NCBI RefSeq assembly: GCF_014196795.1
Contig: NZ_JACIEJ010000005.1
Span: 186,001 to 250,000 of the forward strand
Direction: 5' to 3'
Source of the DNA: Sagittula marina
GTDB lineage: Bacteria; Pseudomonadota; Alphaproteobacteria; Rhodobacterales; Rhodobacteraceae
DNA length: 64,000 nucleotides
Each line of letters opens with the position of its first letter. Positions within the stretch are counted from its first letter, which is position 1. The notes under the pieces are model-generated. The model saw only the letters and a list, made by a program, of their open reading frames with translations. It was not told the origin of the DNA and did no database searches. The translations under genes were made by a program, and so were the position numbers. Of this stretch, positions 28,570-37,216 are shown one piece after another.

Positions 28570-29019
28570 ATGACGTTGAAGGTTTATCTGTCGGGCGAGA
28601 TTCACACCGATTGGCGCGACCAGATCATGAACGGCGCGGCGAGCCTTGGCATCGAGTTTGACGCGCCCGTGACCGACCATGCGGCCAGCGACGATTGCGG
28701 AGTCGCGATCCTTGGGGCCGAGGACGACAAGTTCTGGCATGACCGCAAGGGCGCGCAGATGAACGCCATTCGCACCCGGCGCGGGATCGAGACGGCGGAC
28801 GTGGTCGTGGTACGCTTTGGCGACAAGTACAAACAGTGGAACGCGGCTTTTGATGCCGGAATGGCGGCGGCGCTGGGCAAGTCGTTGATCATCTTGCAGC
28901 CCGAAGAGCACGACCATGCGCTGAAGGAGGTGGATGCCGCGGCGCTCGCCGTGGCCCGCACACCACAGCAAGTGGTGCAGATCCTGACCTATGTGATCAA
29001 CGGCACGCTGCCCTCCTGA
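28570..29019 (+). CDS. ytoQ: YtoQ family protein
   Basis: This 149-residue protein matches the YtoQ family from its start (LKVYLSGEIHTDWRDQI) to its end. The GEIH segment, the DRKGAQMNAIRTRRGIETADVVVVRFGDKYKQWNAAFDAG block and the Rossmann-like layout resemble nucleoside 2-deoxyribosyltransferase folds. The biochemical role is not established. An aaggag ribosome site lies 8 bp before ATG 28570; two other ATGs at 28562 and 28565 are out of register with the family start. Confidence 0.88.
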   Translation: MTLKVYLSGEIHTDWRDQIMNGAASLGIEFDAPVTDHAASDDCGVAILGAEDDKFWHDRKGAQMNAIRTRRGIETADVVVVRFGDKYKQWNAAFDAGMAAALGKSLIILQPEEHDHALKEVDAAALAVARTPQQVVQILTYVINGTLPS

Positions 29020-29081
29020 GCGTTGCCCGTCAACAAAGAGGTGTCGCAAAAGCCGGTTTTCATCTGGGGGCCGGCCTTTGA

Positions 29082-29098
29082 TCACGCTAAAAGCGTGA
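29082..29098. repeat. perfect inverted repeat in the mscL leader
   Basis: Arms tcacgct and agcgtga are separated by aaa, 48 bp before the mscL start. It could be an operator half-site pair or a leader hairpin. No regulator can be assigned. Confidence 0.4.
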
Positions 29099-29145
29099 CG
29101 TAATCCGGCGCGAAGACGTCGGCCGGGACATGTGGGGATTGATAC

Positions 29146-29568
29146 ATGATTAACGAATTCAAGGATTTCATCGCCAAGGGAAATGTCATGGACATGGCCG
29201 TGGGGATCATCGTGGGCGCGGCCTTTACGGGGATCGTGCAGTCTTTGGTGGGGGATATCATCAACCCGATCATTGCGCTGTTCACCGGTGGGATTGATTT
29301 CTCGGGCTGGTTCTATGCGCTCGACGGTGAGACCTATGCCTCGCTGGAGACGGCGATGGAGTCCGGGGCGCCGGTCTTTGCGGTGGGTAAGTTTACAATG
29401 GCGGTGATCAACTTCTTCATCATCGCCTTTGTGGTGTTCATGTTGGTGAAGATGGTGAACCGGATCAAGGCGGCGGCCGAGAAGCCGGACGAGGTTGCAC
29501 CTGACGTACACAGCGGCCCGTCGCAACTGGACGTGTTGCTGGAGATCCGAGACGCTTTGAAAAAGTGA
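29146..29568 (+). CDS. mscL: large-conductance mechanosensitive channel MscL
   Basis: This 140-residue channel protein has the N-terminal amphipathic helix [23 protein letters not shown]1 ([20 protein letters not shown]), a periplasmic loop, TM2 ([19 protein letters not shown]) and a charged cytoplasmic helix. It forms a homopentameric safety valve in the inner membrane that opens on hypo-osmotic shock. It is followed by an intrinsic terminator. Confidence 0.97.
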   Translation: MINEFKDFIAKGNVMDMAVGIIVGAAFTGIVQSLVGDIINPIIALFTGGIDFSGWFYALDGETYASLETAMESGAPVFAVGKFTMAVINFFIIAFVVFMLVKMVNRIKAAAEKPDEVAPDVHSGPSQLDVLLEIRDALKK

Positions 29569-29614
29569 CGGCATCGGGACGCATTCGTGAACACCAGTGA
29601 TGCGCTGTTACGGA

Positions 29615-29645
29615 AAGGTCGGGGAGAGGTCCCCGGCCTTTTTGT
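29615..29645 (+). terminator. intrinsic terminator after mscL
   Basis: The stem aggtcgggg (29616-29624) pairs with ccccggcct (29631-29639, with wobble), followed by ttttt. The convergent Lrp gene ends 11 bp downstream. Confidence 0.85.
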
Positions 29646-29655
29646 TGCGTCTGCG

Positions 29656-30114
29656 TCAGACTGGCAGGGCTGTGGTCTTGAACACCGTGCGCAGCGCAAA
29701 GGATGATTGCATCTGGGCGACGCCGGGCAGGCGCGTCAGGTATTGGCGATGGATGCGTGCGAAATCCTCCGTGTCCTGGGCGATCACCTTCAGGATGTAG
29801 TCGGCGGTGCCCGCCATCAGGTGGCATTCCAGAACGGCGGGAACGCGCTGCACGGCGGTTTCAAAGGCATCAAGAACGTCGTCCGCCTGCGTCGAGAGCG
29901 TGATCTCTACAAAGACCGTGGTCGGCAGGCCCATCTTTCGCGCATCGACGAGGGCCACATAGTCGCGAATGTAGCCGTCGGTTTCGAGCCGCTGCACCCG
30001 GCGATGACAGGCGGAGGCGGACAGATTGACATGCTCCGACAGCTCGGCGTTGGACATGCGCCCTTTGCGCTGAAGCACCTTGAGGATGCGCCGATCTGTC
30101 TCGTCTAGCGTCAT
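29656..30114 (-). CDS. Lrp/AsnC-family regulator, probably of ald
   Basis: This 152-residue protein has an N-terminal helix-turn-helix (DETDRRILKVLQRKGRMSNA, then SASACHRRVQRLETDGYI) and a C-terminal RAM ligand-binding domain (MAGTADYILKVIAQDTEDFARI). It is divergent from alanine dehydrogenase with 165 bp between starts. Lrp-type proteins next to ald usually activate it in response to amino acids, so that role is inferred. The start MTLDETDRR (30114) is preferred over an upstream in-frame ATG at 30147, which adds a segment unlike the family. Confidence 0.9.
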   Translation of the reverse strand: MTLDETDRRILKVLQRKGRMSNAELSEHVNLSASACHRRVQRLETDGYIRDYVALVDARKMGLPTTVFVEITLSTQADDVLDAFETAVQRVPAVLECHLMAGTADYILKVIAQDTEDFARIHRQYLTRLPGVAQMQSSFALRTVFKTTALPV

Positions 30115-30279
30115 TTGCGAAGAATCCTCCGGCCAAAGCGGTTTCACGTCGAAGGATCGTGCGCCCTGTGGCGCGGTATTGACCGTGTTTCGAAGCTATT
30201 TGCAAGGGGGCTGTGTCACGCTTTGCCGCAATACAACCAAGGCCACAAGGCCATCATTTCGCACCAACAGGAGCTTATC

Positions 30280-31401
30280 ATGCTGATCGGATGCCCGACA
30301 GAGATCAAACCGCAGGAATTTCGCGTAGGCGTCACACCCGCTGCCGCACGAGAGGCCGTGACCCATGGTCATGACGTTCTGATCCAGTCTGGTGCAGGTG
30401 TCGGGGCGGGTTTCTCTGACGAGGATTACAGCGCGGTCGGTGCCCGGATTGCCACGACGGCGGCGGAGGTTTTTGCCGAGGCGGAAATGGTCGTGAAGGT
30501 AAAGGAACCGCAGGCGGCGGAGCGCGCCATGCTGCGCAAGGGCCAGCTGTTGTTCACCTATCTGCATCTGGCCCCCGATCCCGACCAGACGCGCGATCTG
30601 CTGGCATCCGGCGCGACATGCATTGCCTACGAGACCGTGACCGATGCCCGTGGCGGCTTGCCGCTGCTGGCGCCCATGTCCGAAGTCGCAGGCCGTTTGG
30701 CGCCGCAGATGGGCGCTTGGTCACTGCAAAAGGCCAACGGTGGGCGCGGTGTGCTGATGGGGGGCGTGCCGGGCGTCACACCGGCAAAGGTCGCGGTGAT
30801 CGGTGGCGGCGTGGTGGGCACCTTTGCCGCACGTGTGGCCGCTGGAATGGGCGCGGATGTCACGGTGCTGGACCGCTCCTTGCCGCGGATGCGCTACCTT
30901 GACGATACGTTCGGGAACGTCTTCCGCACGCGCTACGCCTCTGGCGAGAATACCGCCGAGATGGTGGCCGAGGCCGACATGGTGATTGGTGCGGTTCTGG
31001 TGCCCGGTGCCGCCGCGCCCAAGCTGGTGTCGCGCGCGCAATTGGCGACGATGAAGCCCGGCGCGGTGATCGTCGATGTGGCCATTGACCAGGGCGGTTG
31101 TTTCGAGACCTCCAAGGCCACGACGCACCAGGATCCGATCTACGAGGTGGATGGTGTGGTGCATTACTGCGTGGCGAACATGCCGGGCGCCGTTGCGCGC
31201 ACGTCGACCATTGCGTTGGGCAATGCGACGATGCCCTACATGCTGGCTTTGGCGGACAAGGGGTGGCGCACTGCCTGCAAGGCGGACGCGCATCTGGCAG
31301 CAGGTTTGAACGTGCACGCAGGCCAGTTGACCAATGCGCCGGTCGGCGAGGCGCTGGGCATCGAAGCCATCACGCCGGCGATGGCGCTGAGCCATGCTTG
31401 A
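30280..31401 (+). CDS. ald: alanine dehydrogenase
   Basis: This 373-residue enzyme catalyses reversible NAD-dependent deamination of L-alanine to pyruvate. It starts MLIGCPTEIKPQEFRVG and has KVKEPQ (substrate-binding Lys region, about residue 75), the NAD-binding VAVIGGGVVGTFAARVAAGMGADV (about 170) and VDVAIDQGGCFETSKATTH with the catalytic Asp. The ribosome site acaggag lies 6 bp before ATG 30280. A longer in-frame reading into the promoter region is rejected. Confidence 0.97.
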   Translation: MLIGCPTEIKPQEFRVGVTPAAAREAVTHGHDVLIQSGAGVGAGFSDEDYSAVGARIATTAAEVFAEAEMVVKVKEPQAAERAMLRKGQLLFTYLHLAPDPDQTRDLLASGATCIAYETVTDARGGLPLLAPMSEVAGRLAPQMGAWSLQKANGGRGVLMGGVPGVTPAKVAVIGGGVVGTFAARVAAGMGADVTVLDRSLPRMRYLDDTFGNVFRTRYASGENTAEMVAEADMVIGAVLVPGAAAPKLVSRAQLATMKPGAVIVDVAIDQGGCFETSKATTHQDPIYEVDGVVHYCVANMPGAVARTSTIALGNATMPYMLALADKGWRTACKADAHLAAGLNVHAGQLTNAPVGEALGIEAITPAMALSHA

Positions 31402-31463
31402 TTGAATGTGGGGCGCTTGCTGCGCCTCGTGACCTTCTGGGGTTCTACGCAAGTGATGAAGCA

Positions 31464-31491
31464 AGGGCGCACTGGTGGGTGCGCCTTTTTG
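31464..31491 (+). terminator. intrinsic terminator after ald
   Basis: The stem ggcgcac / gtgcgcc (31466-31472 and 31479-31485) has a 6-nt loop and is followed by ttttt. It separates ald from the convergent ccoS. Confidence 0.88.
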
Positions 31492-31494
31492 CTG

Positions 31495-31662
31495 TCAGGC
31501 GTCAGGAGGTTTCGGTTTGTCGTCGTATTCGCCGGACAGGATGCGCCGCGCATCGCCTTCGGGGTCGTCGTACTGGTTCGACCGGATCGTGAAGATAAAG
31601 AACAGCAGGCCCATGCCGCCGAGGATCAGTGAGATCGGGATGAGGTAGGTGAGGATGTTCAT
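31495..31662 (-). CDS. ccoS: cbb3 oxidase maturation protein CcoS
   Basis: This 55-residue protein has one N-terminal transmembrane segment (LIPISLILGGMGLLFFIFTI) followed by the short acidic tail RSNQYDDPEGDARRIL that is characteristic of CcoS. CcoS is needed to insert heme and copper into cbb3 cytochrome oxidase. It starts 11 bp after ccoI with ggag in front, and it is last in ccoGHIS. Confidence 0.95.
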   Translation of the reverse strand: MNILTYLIPISLILGGMGLLFFIFTIRSNQYDDPEGDARRILSGEYDDKPKPPDA

Positions 31663-31673
31663 GCGGGCTCCTT

Positions 31674-33854
31674 TCAGCGCAGGCGCAGCGCGTTGAGCGA
31701 GACGGTAATCGAACTGGACGACATGGCCAGTGCGGCGATGAGCGGGGAGCATAGACCGGCCACCGCCAGCGGCACGGCGATGATGTTGTACCATGTGGCA
31801 ATGGTGAAGTTTTCGCGGATGCGTTGCGTGGCTTTGGCCGCCGTGGTCAACGCATCAGGGATCGGGGCGAGGCTTTGGCCCAGCAGGACGATATCAGACG
31901 CGACGCGCGCAGCGTCCAGCGCCGAGGCGGGGGAAATCGAGGCATGGGCCGCGGTCAGTGCTGCGGTGTCGTTGAGGCCGTCGCCGATCATCAGCACCTT
32001 GGCGCCTTTGTCGGTCAAGGCCTGAATGCGTTGGGCTTTGTCCTGTGGAAGGGCTTCGGCCACCCATTGCGTGATGTTCAGCCGTTTTGCGAGGGTTTCG
32101 ACCGGGCTGGTGGTGTCGCCCGACATGAGGATCACGGACTTGCCTTGGGCTTGCAGGGCCGCGACGGCCTCTGCCGCGCCGTCGCGCAGGCGGTCGGTGA
32201 AGAGGAATGGCTGTGGCTTGGCGCTGCCGATCTGGAGCCACGCGGCGGTTTGGTCGGTCGCTGTGCCGCCGACCCACGATGCCCGGCCAAGGCGCATGGT
32301 CTGACCGCGCCATTGGCCTTCTGTGCCGAAACCGGGGACTTCGCGCAGGTCGGTGACCTCGGCCGGGGCGATATCCTGCGTGGCTTGCGCGATGGCGCGC
32401 GAGAGCGGGTGGTTGGAGCCTTGAGACAGGGCCTGTCCGATCGCGAGATCGGCGCTGGTAAAGTCATTACGGTTGGTCAGTTCGGGCGTGCCCGAGGTCA
32501 GCGTGCCGGTCTTGTCGAAGACGACGGTGTCGACCTCGGCCAGTCGTTCCAGCGCGGTAGCGTCCTTGATGAGCAGGCCTTTGCGGAAAAGGCGGCCAGA
32601 CGCAGCCGTGGTGACCGCCGGAACCGCCAGACCCAGAGCGCAAGGGCAAGTGATGATGAGAACGGCGGCGGCGATGTTGAGCGCGACGCGCAGGTCGCCG
32701 CTGTAGGCAAGCCAGCCGAGAAAGGCGAGGGCAGACAGGATGTGTACGCCCGGCGCGTAAAGCTTGGCCGCGCGGTCGGCCAGAGAGGTGTAGCGGGACC
32801 GGCCGGATTCCGCGATGGCCACCAGATCAGCCATGCGGTGCAGGGAGGTGTCGCGGCCCACGGCAGTGGCGCGCACGGTGAGCGGGCTGGTCAGGTTGAC
32901 CTCTCCCGCGCTGACGTTTCGTCCCGGTTGGGCGAGCACGGGCAGCGTTTCCCCAGTCAGCAGCGCCCGATCAAGTTCGCTCGTGCCCTCGGTGATTTCG
33001 CCGTCCACGGGCATCCGACCGCCCGGGCGGACGAGGATCAGGTCGCCGCGTTTGAGGTCGGCAACGGCGACGGTTTCCTCACCCGTGTCAGTCAGGCGGG
33101 TGGCGCGGGGCACTTCGAGGGCGGCCAGTTCCTCGGCCGCGGAGCGCGCAACGGAGCGGGTCCGGTGGTCCAGATACCGCCCGGTGAGCAGGAAAAACGT
33201 CAACGTGATGGCGGCGTCGAAGTAGGCGTGTTCGCCCGACAGCGAGGTTTCGTACAGCGAGGTGACAATCGCCAGCGCAATGGCGAGGCTGATTGGCACG
33301 TCCATGTTGAGGTGCCCGGCCTTCAGCGCGGTCCAGGCGTTGCGAAAAAACGGCTGGCCAGAGAAGGCGATCGCAGGCAGCACGATGGCGGCGGAGATCC
33401 AGTGAAACATATCGCGCGTTTCGCCCGCTGCGCCGGACCAGACAGCGATGGACAGCAACATGACGTTCATGGCGGCGAATCCGGCCACGGCAAGACGCAT
33501 CAGCAGGTCGCGCCCGGCGCGGTCCGTTGCCGTCGCAGCCAGCGCGGTGGTGTCGAGTTCATGCGCCTCAAAGCCTGCGGCTTCGACCACCGGGACGAGG
33601 TCCGCGGCGGTCAGATCTGGGGTGGCCTCGATATTGACGCGTTTCAGCGTCAGATTCACCCGCGCAGAGCGGACGCGTGCATCGGCCTTCAGCGCGCGTT
33701 CCACAGAGGACATGCAGGCGGCGCAGTGGATCGTCGGCAGCGAAAGGATGATGTGCGTCTCTGTCGGGGCCTGATATTCGGCAAGCTTTTCGGCCGCAGG
33801 CGCGGCGGCGCAGGCGGGGCAGGCAGAGGCGGGGGGGCGCATCATGGCGGTCAT
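31674..33854 (-). CDS. ccoI: cbb3-associated copper P-type ATPase CcoI (FixI)
   Basis: This 726-residue P1B-type ATPase delivers copper for the cbb3 oxidase. It has an N-terminal Cys-rich stretch and a heavy-metal-associated domain with CAAC in TIHCAACMSS (about residue 44), the transmembrane CPC motif (ITCPCALGLAVP), the phosphorylation motif DKTGTLTSGTPE and the hinge MIGDGLNDTAAL. It belongs to ccoGHIS. A hairpin (cgggga-ata-tccccg, near 33881) lies in the 59-bp gap after ccoH. Confidence 0.96.
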   Translation of the reverse strand: MTAMMRPPASACPACAAAPAAEKLAEYQAPTETHIILSLPTIHCAACMSSVERALKADARVRSARVNLTLKRVNIEATPDLTAADLVPVVEAAGFEAHELDTTALAATATDRAGRDLLMRLAVAGFAAMNVMLLSIAVWSGAAGETRDMFHWISAAIVLPAIAFSGQPFFRNAWTALKAGHLNMDVPISLAIALAIVTSLYETSLSGEHAYFDAAITLTFFLLTGRYLDHRTRSVARSAAEELAALEVPRATRLTDTGEETVAVADLKRGDLILVRPGGRMPVDGEITEGTSELDRALLTGETLPVLAQPGRNVSAGEVNLTSPLTVRATAVGRDTSLHRMADLVAIAESGRSRYTSLADRAAKLYAPGVHILSALAFLGWLAYSGDLRVALNIAAAVLIITCPCALGLAVPAVTTAASGRLFRKGLLIKDATALERLAEVDTVVFDKTGTLTSGTPELTNRNDFTSADLAIGQALSQGSNHPLSRAIAQATQDIAPAEVTDLREVPGFGTEGQWRGQTMRLGRASWVGGTATDQTAAWLQIGSAKPQPFLFTDRLRDGAAEAVAALQAQGKSVILMSGDTTSPVETLAKRLNITQWVAEALPQDKAQRIQALTDKGAKVLMIGDGLNDTAALTAAHASISPASALDAARVASDIVLLGQSLAPIPDALTTAAKATQRIRENFTIATWYNIIAVPLAVAGLCSPLIAALAMSSSSITVSLNALRLR

Positions 33855-33913
33855 AGGTGTCGTCCGCGAAAGTGTGGGTTGGCCGGGGAATATCCCCGAC
33901 CCGTGGGGGCCTG

Positions 33914-34396
33914 TCAGCGACCCATTGTCATCTCGAGGCGCTGTTCAAAGACGGTGCCATTTTCGGCCCGCGCCTTGATCCACAGATCCCAGTTGCCCGG
34001 TGCAAGGTCCGCATCGGCCACATAGGCGGTGCCGTCCCAATCGAAGGCGGGGCTTATGTCATCGACCACGTTGGTCGGGCGGCCCAGGGTGGTCTCCAGG
34101 CTGGTCACACGGACGGGATAGCCCTTGGCGTCGTTGATGGTGAGAACAACGCGACCGTCTTGCAGACGCGCGGCAACCTCCCAGCCCAGGGCCAGCTGCG
34201 CGTCGCGGCGGGTGTCAAAGGTCTGGGAGGCGAGATAGGAATTGTCGCTCTCCAGCCCCGGAAACGTGCGCACGGCGTTCACGGCCAAGGCGATGTTCAC
34301 GCTGATGATGATGCCAAAGGCACCGACGAAGCCCGCCAGGACATGCCAGCCCTTGATACGAAATCCGGTGTCTTTCGGGTCAGTGGTCATCATCAA
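33914..34396 (-). CDS. ccoH: cbb3 oxidase biogenesis protein CcoH (FixH)
   Basis: This 160-residue protein has one transmembrane anchor near the N-terminus (GWHVLAGFVGAFGIIISVNI) and a periplasmic FixH domain (ARLQDGRVVLTINDAKG, ENGTVFEQRLEMTMGR). It associates with CcoNOP during assembly. Its ATG overlaps the ccoG stop by 4 bp. Confidence 0.94.
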   Translation of the reverse strand: MMMTTDPKDTGFRIKGWHVLAGFVGAFGIIISVNIALAVNAVRTFPGLESDNSYLASQTFDTRRDAQLALGWEVAARLQDGRVVLTINDAKGYPVRVTSLETTLGRPTNVVDDISPAFDWDGTAYVADADLAPGNWDLWIKARAENGTVFEQRLEMTMGR

Positions 34397-35817
34397 TTTG
34401 TCCGTCCGTTGAAAATGGTGTCGGTGTGCGCCCGGTCGCCGTTGGTCAGATCTTCGACCCAGAAGCGGAATTCCGTGCGCTCGGCCTCTGCCGCGTCGGA
34501 GCCGCTGGGCGCCAGCACATAGACCCGGGTAAGGTAAGTTTCGTTCGCCGGAACGTCCACTGTCTCGTAAGGTGTCCCCTCGACCTGAACACGCAACGCG
34601 CTGTCGCCGGTCAGGGTGATGCGGAATGGGCGATCCTCGCCGTGCTTGTTCAACAAGCGCACATCATAGGTGTTGCGGATCGTGCCGTCGGACAGCGTGA
34701 CAAAGGTCGGATTGCGCACCGGAGCGACCGTCATCTCGATCTCTGGCCGAATGAACAGCGCAAAGACAAGGCCGATGCCCACCAGGCTCCAGAGCGTGGT
34801 GTACAGGATGGTACGGGGGCGGAAGACGTGTTGCCAGATGGGGCGAGGCGCATGGCCCGCACGCTCACGAGGTTCGTCCGAAAACGCAAGATAGTCGATC
34901 AGGCCGCGCGGCTTGCCCAGCTTTTCCATAACGTCGTCGCACGCATCAATGCACAGCGCGCAGGTGATGCATTCCATCTGCTGCCCGTCACGGATGTCGA
35001 TCCCCACTGGGCAGACGTTCACGCAGGCATTGCAGTCAATGCAATCGCCGAGGCCTTCTCGGGATTTGCCTTTGCCCCGCGGTTCGCCCCGCCATTCGCG
35101 GTAGCCCACGGTCAGCGTGTCCTCATCCATCATGGCCGCCTGAATGCGGGGCCACGGGCAGGCATAGATGCAGATCTGTTCACGCGCAAAGCCGCCAAAG
35201 AAGAAGGTGGTCAGTGTCAGGAACAGCATCGTCGTGTAAGCGACGGGATGCGCGTTGAGCGTCACCAGATCGCGCAGCAGGGTGGGCGCGTCGGCGAAGT
35301 AGAACACCCATGCGCCGCCGGTGGCGAGGCCGATCAGAAACCAGGTGACCCATTTGGTGAGCCGCAGGCGGACCTTGCGAAAATCCAGTTTCTTTTGGCG
35401 ATGAAGGCGCAGGCGCGCGTTGCGGTCGCCCTCGATCCAGCGTTCCACCAGAATGTAGAGGTCGGTCCATACGGTCTGCGGGCAGGCATAGCCGCACCAG
35501 ACGCGGCCAAGAGCGGACGTGAAAAGAAACAGCCCAAGCCCGGCCATGATCAGCAGCCCCGCGACGAAGTAGAACTCGTGCGGCCAGATCTCGATCCAGA
35601 AGAAGAAGAAGCGGCGGTTGGCCAGGTCGATCAGCACCGCCTGGTCCGGCAGTTGCGGACCACGGTCCCAGCGGATCCACGGCGTCAAGTAATAGATACC
35701 CAAGGTGAAGATCATCAAGATCCACTTGAGATTGCGGAAGTTCCCCGAAACGCGACGCGGGAATATAGGTTCACGCGAGGCGTAAAGCGAAGGCGCAGGA
35801 GAGTTGTTGTCTGACAC
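34393..35817 (-). CDS. ccoG: cbb3 oxidase accessory ferredoxin-like protein CcoG (FixG)
   Basis: This 474-residue membrane protein has about five transmembrane segments. Two [4Fe-4S] motifs are visible, CIDCNACVNVCPVG and CITCALCIDAC, plus the membrane-side CGYACPQTVW and CIYACPWPRIQ. A C-terminal Ig-like domain follows. CcoG is linked to copper reduction for cbb3 assembly. I choose GTG at 35815-35817, giving MSDNNSPAPSLYASREPIFPRR like other CcoG proteins. An in-frame ATG at 35862 would put only 20 bp between the FNR box and the start. A ggag lies upstream of the GTG. Confidence 0.93.
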   Translation of the reverse strand: MSDNNSPAPSLYASREPIFPRRVSGNFRNLKWILMIFTLGIYYLTPWIRWDRGPQLPDQAVLIDLANRRFFFFWIEIWPHEFYFVAGLLIMAGLGLFLFTSALGRVWCGYACPQTVWTDLYILVERWIEGDRNARLRLHRQKKLDFRKVRLRLTKWVTWFLIGLATGGAWVFYFADAPTLLRDLVTLNAHPVAYTTMLFLTLTTFFFGGFAREQICIYACPWPRIQAAMMDEDTLTVGYREWRGEPRGKGKSREGLGDCIDCNACVNVCPVGIDIRDGQQMECITCALCIDACDDVMEKLGKPRGLIDYLAFSDEPRERAGHAPRPIWQHVFRPRTILYTTLWSLVGIGLVFALFIRPEIEMTVAPVRNPTFVTLSDGTIRNTYDVRLLNKHGEDRPFRITLTGDSALRVQVEGTPYETVDVPANETYLTRVYVLAPSGSDAAEAERTEFRFWVEDLTNGDRAHTDTIFNGRTN

Positions 35818-35882
35818 GGGGGGAATCGCTCCGTAAGGACGTATTTTCAGGCCCGTTCTCACAGAGCTGCGCTTGCCCGGCT

Positions 35883-35896
35883 TTGACCTGAATCAA
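35883..35896 (-). promoter_or_regulatory. FNR box upstream of ccoG
   Basis: TTGACCTGAATCAA matches the FNR consensus TTGAT-N4-ATCAA at 9 of 10 conserved positions. Its centre is 72 bp before the preferred ccoG start. FnrL, encoded at 44544-45299, is the likely regulator, activating ccoGHIS at low oxygen. Confidence 0.85.
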
Positions 35897-35912
35897 TAAC
35901 TGACTCTGTGAT

Positions 35913-36788
35913 CTAGGTTTTTGCCGCTTCGCGTCGGAGCCATGTCAGAAAGGCTTTCAGCGGAGGGCGTGCGACACCGGGGCGGGTGACGATCCAGTAG
36001 CCTTTGGACCGTGTGTCCTCGAACAGAACGCGCAGGCGTCCAGCGGCGATATCGGGTTCCGCAAACACGCGAGCGAGGATGGCGATGCCCTGGCCCTGAC
36101 GGGCGGCTTCCAGCATCAGGTTTCCGGGCAAGCTGGTGTACCCAAGGCCGCTGTCCCGCTCGATACCGTATTGTGCGAACCAGGAGGTGGCTTCGTTGGT
36201 GCCGAACTCTTGCAGCCAGTGAAACCCCTGAAGATCCGCAGGCGTGTCGATGCGGCGGTCGTCGATCAGGCCAGGGGCGGCGACGATCGCAATGGGGGAG
36301 CGGACGAACAGCTCTGCCTCCAGCCCCGGCCAGTCGCCATTGCCGTAGCGCAGCGCCATGTCGATGCCGCCGGGTGAAAGCGGGCGCAAATCAGCGGACG
36401 GGTCGATCATCAGGCTGATCGCCGGGTGGGCGGCGCGAAAGCTGGCCATGCGGGGCAGCAACCAGGCAGAGGCGAAGGTTGGGGTGGTCGACAGTTGCAA
36501 CGCGCGTTCTGCGTCTGCCCCGGTCAGGGCCTCGACGGCGGCAGAAATCTGGCCGAAGCCTTCGTCGAGGGCACGGGCGAGGATCTCGCCATCCGGTGTC
36601 AGGGACATGCGTCGCCCACGGCGTTCCAGCAAGGCGATCCCCATGTGCTTTTCGAGCACGCGCAACTGCTGGCTGATCGCGGCATGGCTGACATTCAACG
36701 CAGCCCCGGCGGTGCTGACAGAGCCGCTGCGGGCATAGGCCGCAAAGGCGCGGAGGGCGGAAAGCGGGGGCAGGCGGTGCCAGTCCAT
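35913..36788 (-). CDS. LysR-family regulator (GcvA-like)
   Basis: This 291-residue LysR protein has the start WHRLPPLSALRAFAAYARSG, the recognition region NVSHAAISQQLRVLEKHMGI (about residues 32-60) and a C-terminal effector domain. The HRLPPLSALRAF start and the AISQQLRVLE helix are typical of the GcvA subgroup. The start at 36788 has aagg 6 bp upstream; an upstream ATG at 36809 has none. Its target is unknown. It lies between the two cco operons and is divergent from a small ORF. Confidence 0.9.
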   Translation of the reverse strand: MDWHRLPPLSALRAFAAYARSGSVSTAGAALNVSHAAISQQLRVLEKHMGIALLERRGRRMSLTPDGEILARALDEGFGQISAAVEALTGADAERALQLSTTPTFASAWLLPRMASFRAAHPAISLMIDPSADLRPLSPGGIDMALRYGNGDWPGLEAELFVRSPIAIVAAPGLIDDRRIDTPADLQGFHWLQEFGTNEATSWFAQYGIERDSGLGYTSLPGNLMLEAARQGQGIAILARVFAEPDIAAGRLRVLFEDTRSKGYWIVTRPGVARPPLKAFLTWLRREAAKT

Positions 36789-36896
36789 GAGATGCCTTAT
36801 GTAATTCAAGCTTACAAAGCGGATGTCTTGTTGGCTGGCATGAAAAGCCGTTCTGCGTCAAGTCTGGAGCCATCGGATCGCCACGGACAGGAGGCA

Positions 36897-37067
36897 ATGA
36901 TGTTCGGAATTCTTGCAAAGACTGCGCTGATCGCAACACGGATGACCGGTCTTGAAGAGCCGGTCGCCCCGCATCGTCTGCGGGCGGACCTGCCGAAGCT
37001 CGGGCTACGGGAACAGACGCGTCCGGGTCGTCGAGCGGTCGAAAACTCGGATGGTGGTGATGATTGA
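36897..37067 (+). CDS. small hypothetical protein (56 aa)
   Basis: I do not recognise this gene. The case for it is a near-perfect aggagg ribosome site 4 bp before ATG-ATG at 36897, divergent from the LysR gene. The product starts MMFGILAKTALIATRMTGLE, then becomes basic (HRLRADLPKLGLREQTRPGRR) and ends SDGGDD. The first 15 residues could be a short membrane-associated helix. Its 3' end overlaps another short ORF in the +1 frame. Confidence 0.45.
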   Translation: MMFGILAKTALIATRMTGLEEPVAPHRLRADLPKLGLREQTRPGRRAVENSDGGDD

Positions 37068-37155
37068 TCCTGTGCTGCTTCGCGCCCTTCAGTTGAAGGA
37101 CCCGGAAACGCAGCGGCTTTGGCTTCGGCTGGTGCGCCGGTCCAGGCTGCGTTGA
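37051..37155 (+). CDS. possible 34-residue basic ORF overlapping the small hypothetical gene
   Basis: ATG 37051 opens a short frame encoding MVVMIDPVLLRALQLKDPET and an Arg-rich C-terminus, overlapping the preceding 56-codon ORF by 17 bp in the +1 frame. No ribosome site is visible, so it would depend on coupling or on a +1 frameshift joining the two. It may well be chance. Confidence 0.25.
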   Translation: MVVMIDPVLLRALQLKDPETQRLWLRLVRRSRLR

Positions 37156-37165
37156 ATCTAGCTAA

Positions 37166-37216
37166 TAAAAAACGCCGGTGTCCCAGGAAACGCGCGAACA
37201 GGACAGGACACCGGCG
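37166..37216 (-). terminator. intrinsic terminator (- strand) between small ORFs and the GGDEF gene
   Basis: Perfect 11-bp arms, cgccggtgtcc (37173-37183) and ggacaccggcg (37206-37216), are followed on the - strand by TTTTTTATTAG. It ends - strand transcripts arriving from 37217 and beyond. On the + strand no T-tract follows. Confidence 0.88.

Noticed and set aside
31824-34025. 733-codon + strand frame over ccoI
   Set aside because: It is antisense to CcoI, which has all P-type ATPase motifs; the frame product is Gly/Arg-rich without domains.
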